10,081 bases of DNA, taken from positions 1 to 10,081 of the forward strand of contig UQVK01000120.1 in the NCBI GenBank assembly GCA_900544445.1, in the 5' to 3' direction. This stretch comes from an uncultured Lachnospiraceae bacterium (GTDB lineage Bacteria; Bacillota; Clostridia; Lachnospirales; Lachnospiraceae). Numbering within the stretch: position 1 is the first letter of the stretch; each line of letters opens with the position of its first letter. The translations under genes and the position numbers were made by a program. A model generated the notes under the pieces. The model made no database searches. It saw only the letters and a list, made by a program, of their open reading frames with translations, and had not been told where the DNA came from. Below, piece after piece: positions 1 through 5,650 of this stretch.

Positions 1-143
1 ATGAAGCAGATGACTTCTTTGTAGTCCGGGGCGACCTGTACTTCCCCGAAGATCCGGTCTTCTGCCCCGATGGTGGGTTCCATTGCACATAAAGTGTAAT
101 TTTTACTATGGACATCCATGCCGATTTTGATTATTCTATTCAT
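1..143 (-). CDS. IS110-family transposase, N-terminal fragment (runs off left edge)
   Basis: Reading leftward from an ATG at 143, 47 codons are visible before the window ends. The protein begins MNRIIKIGMDVHSKNYTLC and continues with a P-D-Y-K-E segment, the usual start of IS110-family (DEDD, RuvC-like) transposases. D10 in G-M-D-V-H is the expected first catalytic aspartate. The start is supported by an AGGAGG-type ribosome binding site at 149-156. IS110 enzymes recombine a circular intermediate into DNA, without terminal inverted repeats and usually without target duplication. The remaining catalytic residues and the C-terminal serine domain lie outside the window, so whether the gene is intact cannot be judged. 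It is on the same strand as secDF and lies just downstream of it. The family call rests on recognition of the N-terminal motif. Confidence 0.88.
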   Translation of the reverse strand, partial: MNRIIKIGMDVHSKNYTLCAMEPTIGAEDRIFGEVQVAPDYKEVICF

Positions 144-155
144 AGGTGGCCTCCT

Positions 156-250
156 TTTGTATGCGGTAATCCCTGTTACCATTGTTGTTGTCAAACTCCA
201 GTATACAGGTAAATCCACGTTGCTACAAATGTGGGGTCACTTCATATTAT
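156..250 (-). ncRNA. Candidate IS110 bridge RNA region
   Basis: In IS110-group elements the non-coding left end upstream of the transposase encodes a bridge RNA that pairs with target and donor DNA; this is family knowledge. Here that stretch is folded and non-coding. One hairpin pairs 215-218 with 231-234 (CCAC/GTGG) and continues inward with TTG/CAA. A second hairpin pairs GGTAA at 165-169 with TTACC at 176-180 around a 6-nt loop. A longer-range ACAGG/CCTGT pairing is possible between them. The exact RNA ends and the guide loops cannot be assigned without the right end of the element or an uninterrupted target. Confidence 0.45.
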
Positions 251-279
251 CTAAGAACAGAGCTCGTTCTGTCCTGTCG

Positions 280-2466
280 TCAGGCCTTCGCCTTTTTGGC
301 GATTTTCGCCGTTTCCTGTCCTTTTCCCTTACCGCCGATCTTTCTCAGCACCAGCCAGAGCGCTCCGGTGATGCACACAGAGGAATAGGTTCCGCAGGCA
401 ATACCGATCATCAGAGGCAGTGCGAATTCCCGGATGGAACTCACCCCTACCGCATACAGCACGGCAACCATGATGAAAGTGGTCAGAGAGGTGAAAATAC
501 TTCTGGAAAGCGTCTGCGTGATGCTCCGGTTCACCAGTTCCGGCAGGTTGTCTGTTCCTTCCGCCCGCATGTTTTCACGGATACGGTCAAAGATAACGAT
601 TGTGGCATTGATGGAATAACCCACGATCGTCAGGATGCAGGCGATGAAGGTACTTCCCACGGAAACGCGGGCCACCGCATAAAAAGCGAGCACCACCAGC
701 ACATCATGAATCAGCGCCGTCACCGCACTGGCACCGAAACGCACATCCTTGAACCGGAACCAGACATAAAGCAGCATGAAGAAAGCGGACACAATCACAG
801 CGATCAGAGCTTCCTGTCTGGTCTCTCCGCTGATGGTGGAACTGATGGATTCCGCCGTCGTCGTCGCGGCGTCCACATCAAAGTTATCCGCCAGCATCTG
901 GTTCATCTCTTCTCTTTCATCCGCGCTCAGGGTTCTGGTCTTAAAGATGACCTGCGTGGTTCCCTGCACCTTCTGGGTCTGCACATTGCCATCCCCGGTA
1001 ATCTCCTCGATGAGCGGAACCACCTGTGTATCCAGCTCCTCAATGCTCATATCCTCATTAAAGGTCACATTTGTTGAGGTGCCTCCAACAAACTCCAGGC
1101 TGTAATTGAGCGCCTGGCCCGTGCGTGCCTGAAACACTCCCATGGAAATGAATCCAACAAGGATCACAGCGATGGACACCGTAAAGAAAACTGCCTTTTT
1201 GGAGACAAAATTGATGGTTTTTCTTTCCTTCGCCCTTCCGTAGAACTTCTCGTCCCGAATGCCCAGGGCATAGAACGCGTTCATCAGACTTCTGGTCACA
1301 AACAACGCCGTGAACATGGATACCACAATACCAAGCGCCAATGTCTGTGCGAAGCCGCGCACCGTTCCGGAGCCCATGAAGCCCAGAACCGCCGCCGCGA
1401 TCAGCGTGGTAATATTGCCGTCAATAATGGCTGAAAGCGCCTTCTGGAAGCCGATTTTCATGGCGGCTTTCACCGTTTTTCCCGTTGCGATCTCCTCCCG
1501 GATCCGGGCGAAAATGATCACATTTGCATCCACCGCCATACCGATGGAAAGGATAATTCCCGCAACACCGGGCAGCGTCAGCGTGATGTCAAAGCCATAC
1601 AGCAGAAGAACGGTGAGCTCCACGTACAGGCAAAGAGCCAGTGCGCTGGCAAGGCCGGGAATCCAGTATACCGCAATCATGAAAATCATGACGATCGCCA
1701 TGCCGATGGCTCCCGCCAGCAGACTTCTCTCAATAGCCTCACTTCCCAGCTGGGCACCTACCACGTTGGAACGCAGCTCCTCCAGTTCCAGGCTCAGTCC
1801 GCCGATCCGGATGGTGGACGCCAGATTCTGCGCCTCTTCAAAGGAGGCCATTCCCGTGATCACAGCCTTCCCGTCCGTAATCGGATCGTTTACCGCAGGA
1901 GAACTGACCACCTCTCCATCGTAAATGATGTAAATGATATCATGGTTCGGAGCCGCCGCTTCCGTAGCATCCGCAAACTTCTGCGTGCCTTCCTCCGTCA
2001 TAGTCAGCTGAACAACAGGAGTCTGGTTCCCCAGGCTGTCGGTCTGATAGCCCGCCTGTGCATCCGCAATATCCGTTCCGTCCAGCACCGTATTTCCGTC
2101 AAGATCCTGGAAGGTCAGAGAGCCGGGCCTTCCCAACTCCTCCAGCACCGCGTTTGCGTCGGACACGCCGGGGATCTCGATGTTGATCCGGTCCGTTCCC
2201 TCCTGATACACCTGCGCCTCGGTGGAATAGGCCTCCACACGCTGCTGCAGCTTGTAAATGGTATCGCTCATATCTGCGCTGTCAGGCTCCTCGTCTCCCA
2301 CCACCTGGTAGGTGATACTCACGCCGCCTGCCAGATCAAGTCCCTGCTTGATGCTGGCCGCAGAACCGGAGCGGTCGCTTCCCACACCGAAAACGGACAC
2401 ATAGCCCAGCCCGGCAAGAAGGACGAAAAACACGACAAGCGTAATAATGCCTTTTTTCCTGTTCAT
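280..2466 (-). CDS. secDF: Protein translocase subunit SecDF (fused SecD-SecF)
   Basis: This 728-residue protein fuses SecD and SecF, RND-superfamily membrane proteins that use the proton motive force to help pull proteins across the membrane after SecYEG/SecA. The SecD half has a first membrane helix at about 7-28, the motif QGLDLAGGVSITYQV at 41-55, a large external P1-like domain, and five more helices from about 248 containing AVDANVIIFARIREE (D313 is the expected proton-path aspartate). The SecF half has a helix at about 424-445, LEFVGGTS at 457-464 and helices from about 552. In the SecF motif GYSINATIVIFDRIREN (616-632), residue 621 is Ala where Asp is usual. The tail is short and Lys-rich. 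The ATG is preceded by AAAGGAG (2474-2480), which overlaps the scfB stop codon; 12 nt separate the two genes. Length is normal for a fused SecDF. Confidence 0.96.
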   Translation of the reverse strand: MNRKKGIITLVVFFVLLAGLGYVSVFGVGSDRSGSAASIKQGLDLAGGVSITYQVVGDEEPDSADMSDTIYKLQQRVEAYSTEAQVYQEGTDRINIEIPGVSDANAVLEELGRPGSLTFQDLDGNTVLDGTDIADAQAGYQTDSLGNQTPVVQLTMTEEGTQKFADATEAAAPNHDIIYIIYDGEVVSSPAVNDPITDGKAVITGMASFEEAQNLASTIRIGGLSLELEELRSNVVGAQLGSEAIERSLLAGAIGMAIVMIFMIAVYWIPGLASALALCLYVELTVLLLYGFDITLTLPGVAGIILSIGMAVDANVIIFARIREEIATGKTVKAAMKIGFQKALSAIIDGNITTLIAAAVLGFMGSGTVRGFAQTLALGIVVSMFTALFVTRSLMNAFYALGIRDEKFYGRAKERKTINFVSKKAVFFTVSIAVILVGFISMGVFQARTGQALNYSLEFVGGTSTNVTFNEDMSIEELDTQVVPLIEEITGDGNVQTQKVQGTTQVIFKTRTLSADEREEMNQMLADNFDVDAATTTAESISSTISGETRQEALIAVIVSAFFMLLYVWFRFKDVRFGASAVTALIHDVLVVLAFYAVARVSVGSTFIACILTIVGYSINATIVIFDRIRENMRAEGTDNLPELVNRSITQTLSRSIFTSLTTFIMVAVLYAVGVSSIREFALPLMIGIACGTYSSVCITGALWLVLRKIGGKGKGQETAKIAKKAKA

Positions 2467-2481
2467 CCTTTTTCTCCTTTA
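2467..2481 (-). promoter_or_regulatory. Ribosome binding site of secDF overlapping the scfB stop codon
   Basis: On the minus strand AAAGGAG occupies 2480-2474 and shares two bases with the scfB TAA stop (2481-2479). It is followed by 7 nt and the secDF ATG. This arrangement suggests translational coupling of scfB and secDF on one mRNA. Confidence 0.75.
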
Positions 2482-3864
2482 ATTCTCTTCGGCAAGAGCC
2501 GCCTTCATCATGATCGCGCATTCGACGCGTTTCCGCTGAAGCTCACAGCCGATTTCATAGCAGCCGTTGATATCGCCGGAAAAATTCCAGGCATTTGCCG
2601 CACAGCCGCCGCTGCAGTAGAACTTTGCAAAGCAGTCCTTACATTTTTCTTTTGTATAGACATTGCAGCTCTTGAACCTGTCCCGGATATCCTCCCTGGT
2701 GATTCCCTCGTCCACATTTCCCATGAGGAATTCCTCCTGGCCCACGAACTGATGGCAGGGATACAGGTCGCCCCAGGGCGTCACTGCCAGGTATTCCGTT
2801 CCCGATCCGCAGCCGGACAGACGCTTTGCCACACAGGGACCGCCGCTTAAGTCAATCATGTAGTGGAAGAAATTCACGCCTCTTCCTTCCTTCTGACGCT
2901 TAATCAGCTCCACCGCCAGCCTGTCATATTCTTCCAGGATCGCCGGGACATCCTCCTTGCGGATCGCATACGGTTCCTTCGAATCCGCGACTACGGGTTC
3001 CACGGAAAGCTGTTCAAATCCCAGATCCGCCAGATGCTTCACATCCTCCGCAAAATCCAGATTGTAATGGGTGAACGTGCCGCGGGCGTAATAATTGAAC
3101 TGCCCTCTGCTGTCGGCAAGCTTCTGAAATTTGGGAACAATCTCGTCATAGCTTCCCTGTCCGCCCCGGTGCGGGCGCATCCGGTCGTTCACTTCCTTAC
3201 GTCCGTCGATGCTGAGAACCACATTCGCCATTTCCTTATTCAGAAACTCCTGGATCTCGTCGTTTAACAGAACGCCGTTGGTGGTCAGGGTAAAACGGAA
3301 CTTCTTGTGATGCGGCTCCTCCAGGCTTCTGCCATAGGCCACCAGGTCCTTTACCACCTGCCAGTTCATCAGCGGCTCGCCGCCGAAGAAATCCACTTCC
3401 AGGTTCACCCGGTTTCCGGAAGACGCCACCAGAAAATCCAGCGCCTTCTTTCCCACCTCAAAGCTCATGATGGCCCGTCTGCCGTGGTACTCCCCTTCCT
3501 CCGCGAAGCAGTAGCGGCAGGCCAGGTTGCAGTCGTGGGCCACATGCAGGCACAGCGCCTTCACCACCGTCTGACGGTTCTTGAAGTCCCCGATATACTT
3601 CTCATATATATCTTCCGTAAAAAGCTGTTCCGCTTCCGCAAGCTCCAGGATCTCATCCACCGCTTCGGAAAGCTCCTGCTCCTCAAAATGATATCCACCC
3701 TTCAGCACGGCATCCAGGATGCTCTCTCTGTCCCGGTTCCCCTGTGCAAAAAGCTGCTCCACCGCCGGCAGAACCTCATAAACACAATCGTCCACAACAT
3801 GCACGCTTCCACTGTTGACATCCATCACGATGTTGTAGCCGTTGTTTCTATACTGATGTATCAC
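2479..3864 (-). CDS. scfB: SCIFF peptide maturase, radical SAM/SPASM thioether-forming enzyme
   Basis: The 461-residue product matches the TIGR03974-type maturase of the six-cysteine SCIFF peptide. Enzymes of this kind use S-adenosylmethionine and Fe-S clusters to form a Cys-Thr thioether (ranthipeptide) in the precursor; the characterised pair is CteA/CteB of Clostridium thermocellum. Residues 1-90 look like the peptide-recognition (RRE, PqqD-like) domain. The radical SAM motif is C112-x3-C116-x2-C119, with GGEP at 161-164. The SPASM region holds Cys at 344, 352, 370, 400, 408, 411, 417, 421, 435 and 440. I start at GTG 3864: MIHQYRNNGYNIV matches family N-termini and GAGAAAGGAAAG precedes it. 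The upstream ATG at 3945 would translate a perfect hairpin into non-family sequence, so I reject it. scfA lies 254 nt upstream, secDF 12 nt downstream. Confidence 0.95.
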   Translation of the reverse strand: MIHQYRNNGYNIVMDVNSGSVHVVDDCVYEVLPAVEQLFAQGNRDRESILDAVLKGGYHFEEQELSEAVDEILELAEAEQLFTEDIYEKYIGDFKNRQTVVKALCLHVAHDCNLACRYCFAEEGEYHGRRAIMSFEVGKKALDFLVASSGNRVNLEVDFFGGEPLMNWQVVKDLVAYGRSLEEPHHKKFRFTLTTNGVLLNDEIQEFLNKEMANVVLSIDGRKEVNDRMRPHRGGQGSYDEIVPKFQKLADSRGQFNYYARGTFTHYNLDFAEDVKHLADLGFEQLSVEPVVADSKEPYAIRKEDVPAILEEYDRLAVELIKRQKEGRGVNFFHYMIDLSGGPCVAKRLSGCGSGTEYLAVTPWGDLYPCHQFVGQEEFLMGNVDEGITREDIRDRFKSCNVYTKEKCKDCFAKFYCSGGCAANAWNFSGDINGCYEIGCELQRKRVECAIMMKAALAEEN

Positions 3865-3899
3865 TGAAATCTTTCCTTTCTCCACAATTTCCTTTGGAC

Positions 3900-4102
3900 G
3901 ATCGGATGGGGGAAGCTTCCTTCCCCCATCCGATCCGCGATACACCGCTCATCTCGCGGCATTGCCGCTCGATGACCGTTGCCCGTCGGATGTCCGCATG
4001 GCTGTACAAGCAAGCTTGTCCATCCATGCGAACGCCCTCCGGTCTTATCGCACATAATAAGCAGCGACTGTTCATCGCTGCTTATAAGAACCGTCTTCGG
4101 TT
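3900..4102 (-). repeat. Array of five consecutive inverted repeats in the scfA-scfB spacer
   Basis: In the 254 nt between scfA and scfB I find five back-to-back hairpins. H1 pairs 3900-3915 with 3920-3935, a perfect 16-bp GC-rich stem with a 4-nt loop. H2 pairs 3949-3960 with 3964-3975 (10 of 12 pairs, central 2x2 mismatch, 3-nt loop). H3 pairs 3995-4010 with 4015-4030 (14 of 16, 4-nt loop). H4 pairs 4057-4067 with 4075-4085 (perfect 11 bp, 7-nt loop). H5 pairs 4089-4093 with 4098-4102 (perfect 5 bp, 4-nt loop). None is followed by a T-tract on the minus strand, so they are not ordinary terminators. H1 ends 35 nt before the scfB start codon. They could stabilise or process the mRNA so that peptide and enzyme are made at different levels, or be a palindromic DNA repeat cluster. 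Confidence 0.8.
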
Positions 4103-4118
4103 GTCCGCTTCAGGCTGC

Positions 4119-4262
4119 CTATTTCATCTTCTCGCAGCTCTGATTTCCTACCGTGCAGGACGTCTTGCATGCAGACTGGCAGGATGTCTGGCATTCTCCA
4201 CATCCGCCCTTCTTCATGGATTCCTTCAGGTCTCTCGTGCTCAGTGTCTTAATGTGCTTCAT
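4119..4262 (-). CDS. scfA: SCIFF peptide (six cysteines in about 45 residues), RiPP precursor
   Basis: A 47-residue ORF reads MKHIKTLSTRDLKESMKKGG, then six cysteines at 21, 24, 28, 32, 36 and 43, ending QSCEKMK. This is the SCIFF precursor (TIGR03973-type), nearly universal in Clostridia and always paired with the maturase encoded just downstream. The N-terminal 20 residues are the recognition leader and the Cys-rich part is the core. In the characterised homologue CteA the thioether joins Cys32 to Thr37; both residues are present here in A-C-K-T-S-C-T. The ATG has a strong AAGGAGG site (4270-4276) and an extended -10 promoter upstream. The biological role of SCIFF peptides is not established. 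Confidence 0.95.
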   Translation of the reverse strand: MKHIKTLSTRDLKESMKKGGCGECQTSCQSACKTSCTVGNQSCEKMK

Positions 4263-4296
4263 ACGATCGCCTCCTTACTGCGCCATTATCTTCGTA

Positions 4297-4325
4297 AGTA
4301 TAGCATACATTTTTCTGTCAGAAAA
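4297..4325 (-). promoter_or_regulatory. scfA promoter (extended -10) with a palindrome over the -35 region
   Basis: On the minus strand TATACT (4302-4297) is preceded by TGC, giving an extended -10 element. The hexamer 17 nt further upstream is a poor -35 (TTTTCT, 4325-4320). Predicted transcription would begin near 4290, leaving a 5' leader of about 28 nt. The perfect palindrome TTTTCTG-T-CAGAAAA (4311-4325) overlaps the -35 position and looks like an operator. Confidence 0.6.
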
Positions 4326-4363
4326 GTGTTTTTGCTAAAAAAATCGACTTTTACAGTTCACTC

Positions 4364-4447
4364 GTCCGCCAGAACCGGTCAGATGTCGTGCTTGCACGAA
4401 CAGATAACTGGCTCTGATCGGACAAAGGGCACTCGCTCCATCGTGCC
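4364..4447 (-). repeat. Structured segment between the TIGR04086 gene and scfA
   Basis: GTCCG at 4364-4368 pairs with CGGAC at 4419-4423, enclosing CCAG/CTGG and a TCGTGC-TT-GCACGA hairpin at 4386-4399. A competing pairing of CCGGTCAGA (4375-4383) with TCTGATCGG (4413-4421) contains one G-T pair on the plus strand. A further GGCAC/GTGCC stem pairs 4428-4432 with 4443-4447. A run of seven T on the minus strand (4343-4337) lies about 20 nt beyond the large hairpin, too far for a classical terminator. It may still attenuate read-through from the upstream gene into scfA. Confidence 0.5.
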
Positions 4448-4458
4448 GCACCCGTCAT

Positions 4459-4833
4459 TCAGCTCAGCATTCCTCCCAGCATCCCCCCAGCCGCACAGAT
4501 CGTAAACGTGGAGAAAAAGTGGGTATCAAGCCCCTTCAGACTGTGATTCACGGCCAGGGACACCAGAACCATCACACCGAAATAAGCCAGTCCCAGTGCA
4601 AGCCCCCACAGGAATTTTCTGCTCTTCATTCTCTTTCCCGCAAGAAATCCTGCAAGAAATACGGCTGCCACATAAATGATGATAATGGCAATGGATACGA
4701 TCTGCTCCGACAGGCGCAGTTTGTACAACAGCAGCGCCAGAATCATCAGACATGCTCCGGTCAGCAGATAAGAAAGCAGCAGGCATTTCAGCAGGAAAAG
4801 AATGTCCGCATTTCCGATTCCCTTTCTGTTCAT
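4459..4833 (-). CDS. TIGR04086-family small integral membrane protein
   Basis: The 124-residue product has four predicted membrane helices, beginning ILFLLKCLLLSYLLTGACLM and ending CAAGGMLGGMLS. The internal K-R-M-K-S-R-K-F-L-W-G motif after the second helix and the GGMLGGMLS end match the TIGR04086 family, which is widespread in Firmicutes and of unknown function. I choose ATG 4833 (MNRKGIG) because an AAAGGAGAGAGG stretch precedes it; a TTG three codons upstream is an alternative with better spacing. Reading back to 5007 would add 58 hydrophilic residues that match no family member. It is the first gene of the minus-strand scfA-scfB-secDF block. Membership of the same block suggests, but does not show, a role linked to SCIFF or Sec. 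Confidence 0.85.
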   Translation of the reverse strand: MNRKGIGNADILFLLKCLLLSYLLTGACLMILALLLYKLRLSEQIVSIAIIIIYVAAVFLAGFLAGKRMKSRKFLWGLALGLAYFGVMVLVSLAVNHSLKGLDTHFFSTFTICAAGGMLGGMLS

Positions 4834-4979
4834 TCTGTCCAATCTTTCCTCTCTCCTTTGGAAAACACCATGATTTTCTCTTTGAAACATGTATATTCCA
4901 AAGGTGCTCTCAACTTGCCTGCTTTCCAATATTGCAGAATCTCTTTTCCCCGCCATGAAATTCTCCATCCGGGGCTCTT

Positions 4980-5035
4980 CCTGTAACGGGGACCTGCCCT
5001 TACCCATATAGTATAGGAAAGGTCTCCCTTACAGG
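4980..5035. repeat. 16-nt dyad around the amidase promoter
   Basis: CCTGTAACGGGGACCT (4980-4995) and AGGTCTCCCTTACAGG (5020-5035) are inverted copies matching at 14 of 16 positions. They are separated by 24 nt that contain the -10-like sequence, and the right arm ends inside the ribosome binding site of the downstream amidase. It could be an operator for a dimeric regulator. In any longer transcript it would form a hairpin that hides the ribosome binding site. Confidence 0.75.
4986..5013 (+). promoter_or_regulatory. Sigma-K-like promoter for the amidase_3 gene
   Basis: AC at 4986-4987, a 17-nt spacer and CATATAGTA at 5005-5013 fit the Bacillus sigma-K pattern AC-N16/17-CATANNNTA. No good sigma-A -35 hexamer sits at the right distance from TATAGT. 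Transcription would start near 5020, leaving a short leader with the AGGTGA site at 5033-5038. The match is to a loose consensus, so it is suggestive only. Confidence 0.4.
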
Positions 5036-5045
5036 TGAATCTCCT

Positions 5046-5591
5046 ATGGCAAACTATGTCTACACCATTTTTCTTGATGCAGGGCACGGTGGCTCCGATC
5101 CCGGCGCTGTATACAAAGGCCGGCAGGAAAAGGACGATACGCTCGCCCTCACCCTTGCTGTCGGCGAAATTCTGGAAAGCTATGGTTTCCGCGTCATTTA
5201 TTCCCGTACGGAGGACATCTACGAATCCCCCTATCAGAAAGCCGCGAAAGCCAATGCTTCCGGAGCGGACATTTTCATCTCCATCCACCGCAATTCCAGT
5301 CCTTATCCGAATCAGTACAGCGGCGTGGAAAGCCTGGTTTTCAACGAATGGCTTCCCGCAGGCACCATAGCCACCAATATCAACCGACAGCTGGAGGAAA
5401 TCGGCTACAAAAATCTGGGAGTCAACGCCCGGCCAAACCTGGTAGTTCTACGCCGTACCGATATGCCAGCCGTTCTGGTCGAAGTCGGCTTCATCAATAA
5501 CGATCAGGACAACGCTCTGCTGGATGCACAGTTTGACGCTACGGCAAGGGCCATTGCCGACGGAATTGCCGGCACACTCTGGACCTGGTAA
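5046..5591 (+). CDS. N-acetylmuramoyl-L-alanine amidase (amidase_3), leaderless
   Basis: The 181-residue protein is a bare amidase_3 catalytic domain, a zinc enzyme that cuts the bond between N-acetylmuramic acid and the L-alanine of the peptide stem. Expected zinc ligands are H14 in DAGHGG, E28 in RQEKD and H81 in SIHRNS; E146 in VLVEVGF is the expected catalytic glutamate. There is no signal peptide, membrane helix or attached SPOR, LysM or SH3 wall-binding domain. This resembles leaderless sporulation amidases such as CwlC of Bacillus, which act at mother-cell lysis, more than CwlD, which has an N-terminal hydrophobic segment. The start ATG is supported by AGGTGA 7 nt upstream. The upstream sigma-K-like element fits that idea. 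Another option is a phage-derived endolysin, but no phage genes flank it. Confidence 0.9.
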   Translation: MANYVYTIFLDAGHGGSDPGAVYKGRQEKDDTLALTLAVGEILESYGFRVIYSRTEDIYESPYQKAAKANASGADIFISIHRNSSPYPNQYSGVESLVFNEWLPAGTIATNINRQLEEIGYKNLGVNARPNLVVLRRTDMPAVLVEVGFINNDQDNALLDAQFDATARAIADGIAGTLWTW

Positions 5592-5621
5592 TTTCCGCCC
5601 GCCGATACCCCTGCCGCTTCC

Positions 5622-5648
5622 ACCGGCCGGTCTCCGGCCGGTTTTTTT
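5622..5648 (+). terminator. Rho-independent terminator of the amidase_3 gene
   Basis: A perfect 9-bp stem, ACCGGCCGG (5622-5630) with CCGGCCGGT (5634-5642), has a TCT loop and runs into seven T (5642-5648). It begins 30 nt after the amidase stop. It serves the plus strand; read from the minus strand the hairpin has no following T-tract, so it is not an obvious terminator for the convergent gene, which stops at 5651. Confidence 0.93.
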
Positions 5649-5650
5649 AT

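Larger units (their letters stand above)
1..250 (-). mobile_element. IS110-family insertion sequence, left end (partial)
   Basis: The element consists of the transposase start plus about 110 nt of non-coding DNA between it and the 3' end of secDF. IS110 elements have no terminal inverted repeats, so the outer boundary cannot be read from the sequence. I place it near 235-255 because the secDF stop codon is at 280 and a short inverted repeat at 254-270 looks more like host 3' flanking DNA. The right end is outside the window. Confidence 0.7.

Noticed and set aside
118..1077. Plus-strand 319-aa open frame over the IS end and secDF
   Set aside because: It runs antisense across a well-conserved SecF region and has no family-like sequence or ribosome site; it is a shadow frame.
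3900..3935. H1 hairpin as a rho-independent terminator after scfA
   Set aside because: The stem is strong, but no T-tract follows it on the minus strand and scfB starts 35 nt later.
3865..3945. N-terminal extension of scfB to the ATG at 3945
   Set aside because: It would translate the perfect H1 hairpin into non-family residues; the GTG at 3864 has a ribosome site and gives the family N-terminus.
3900..4447. CRISPR array or tRNA cluster suggested by repeated hairpins
   Set aside because: The hairpins differ in sequence and spacing, with no direct repeat unit and no cloverleaf fold.
3894..4505. Plus-strand 203-aa frame covering scfA and the hairpin array
   Set aside because: It is antisense to scfA and translates palindromic spacer; no ribosome site or known motif.
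4834..5007. N-terminal extension of the TIGR04086 protein
   Set aside because: The extra 58 residues are hydrophilic and family members begin close to the first membrane helix.
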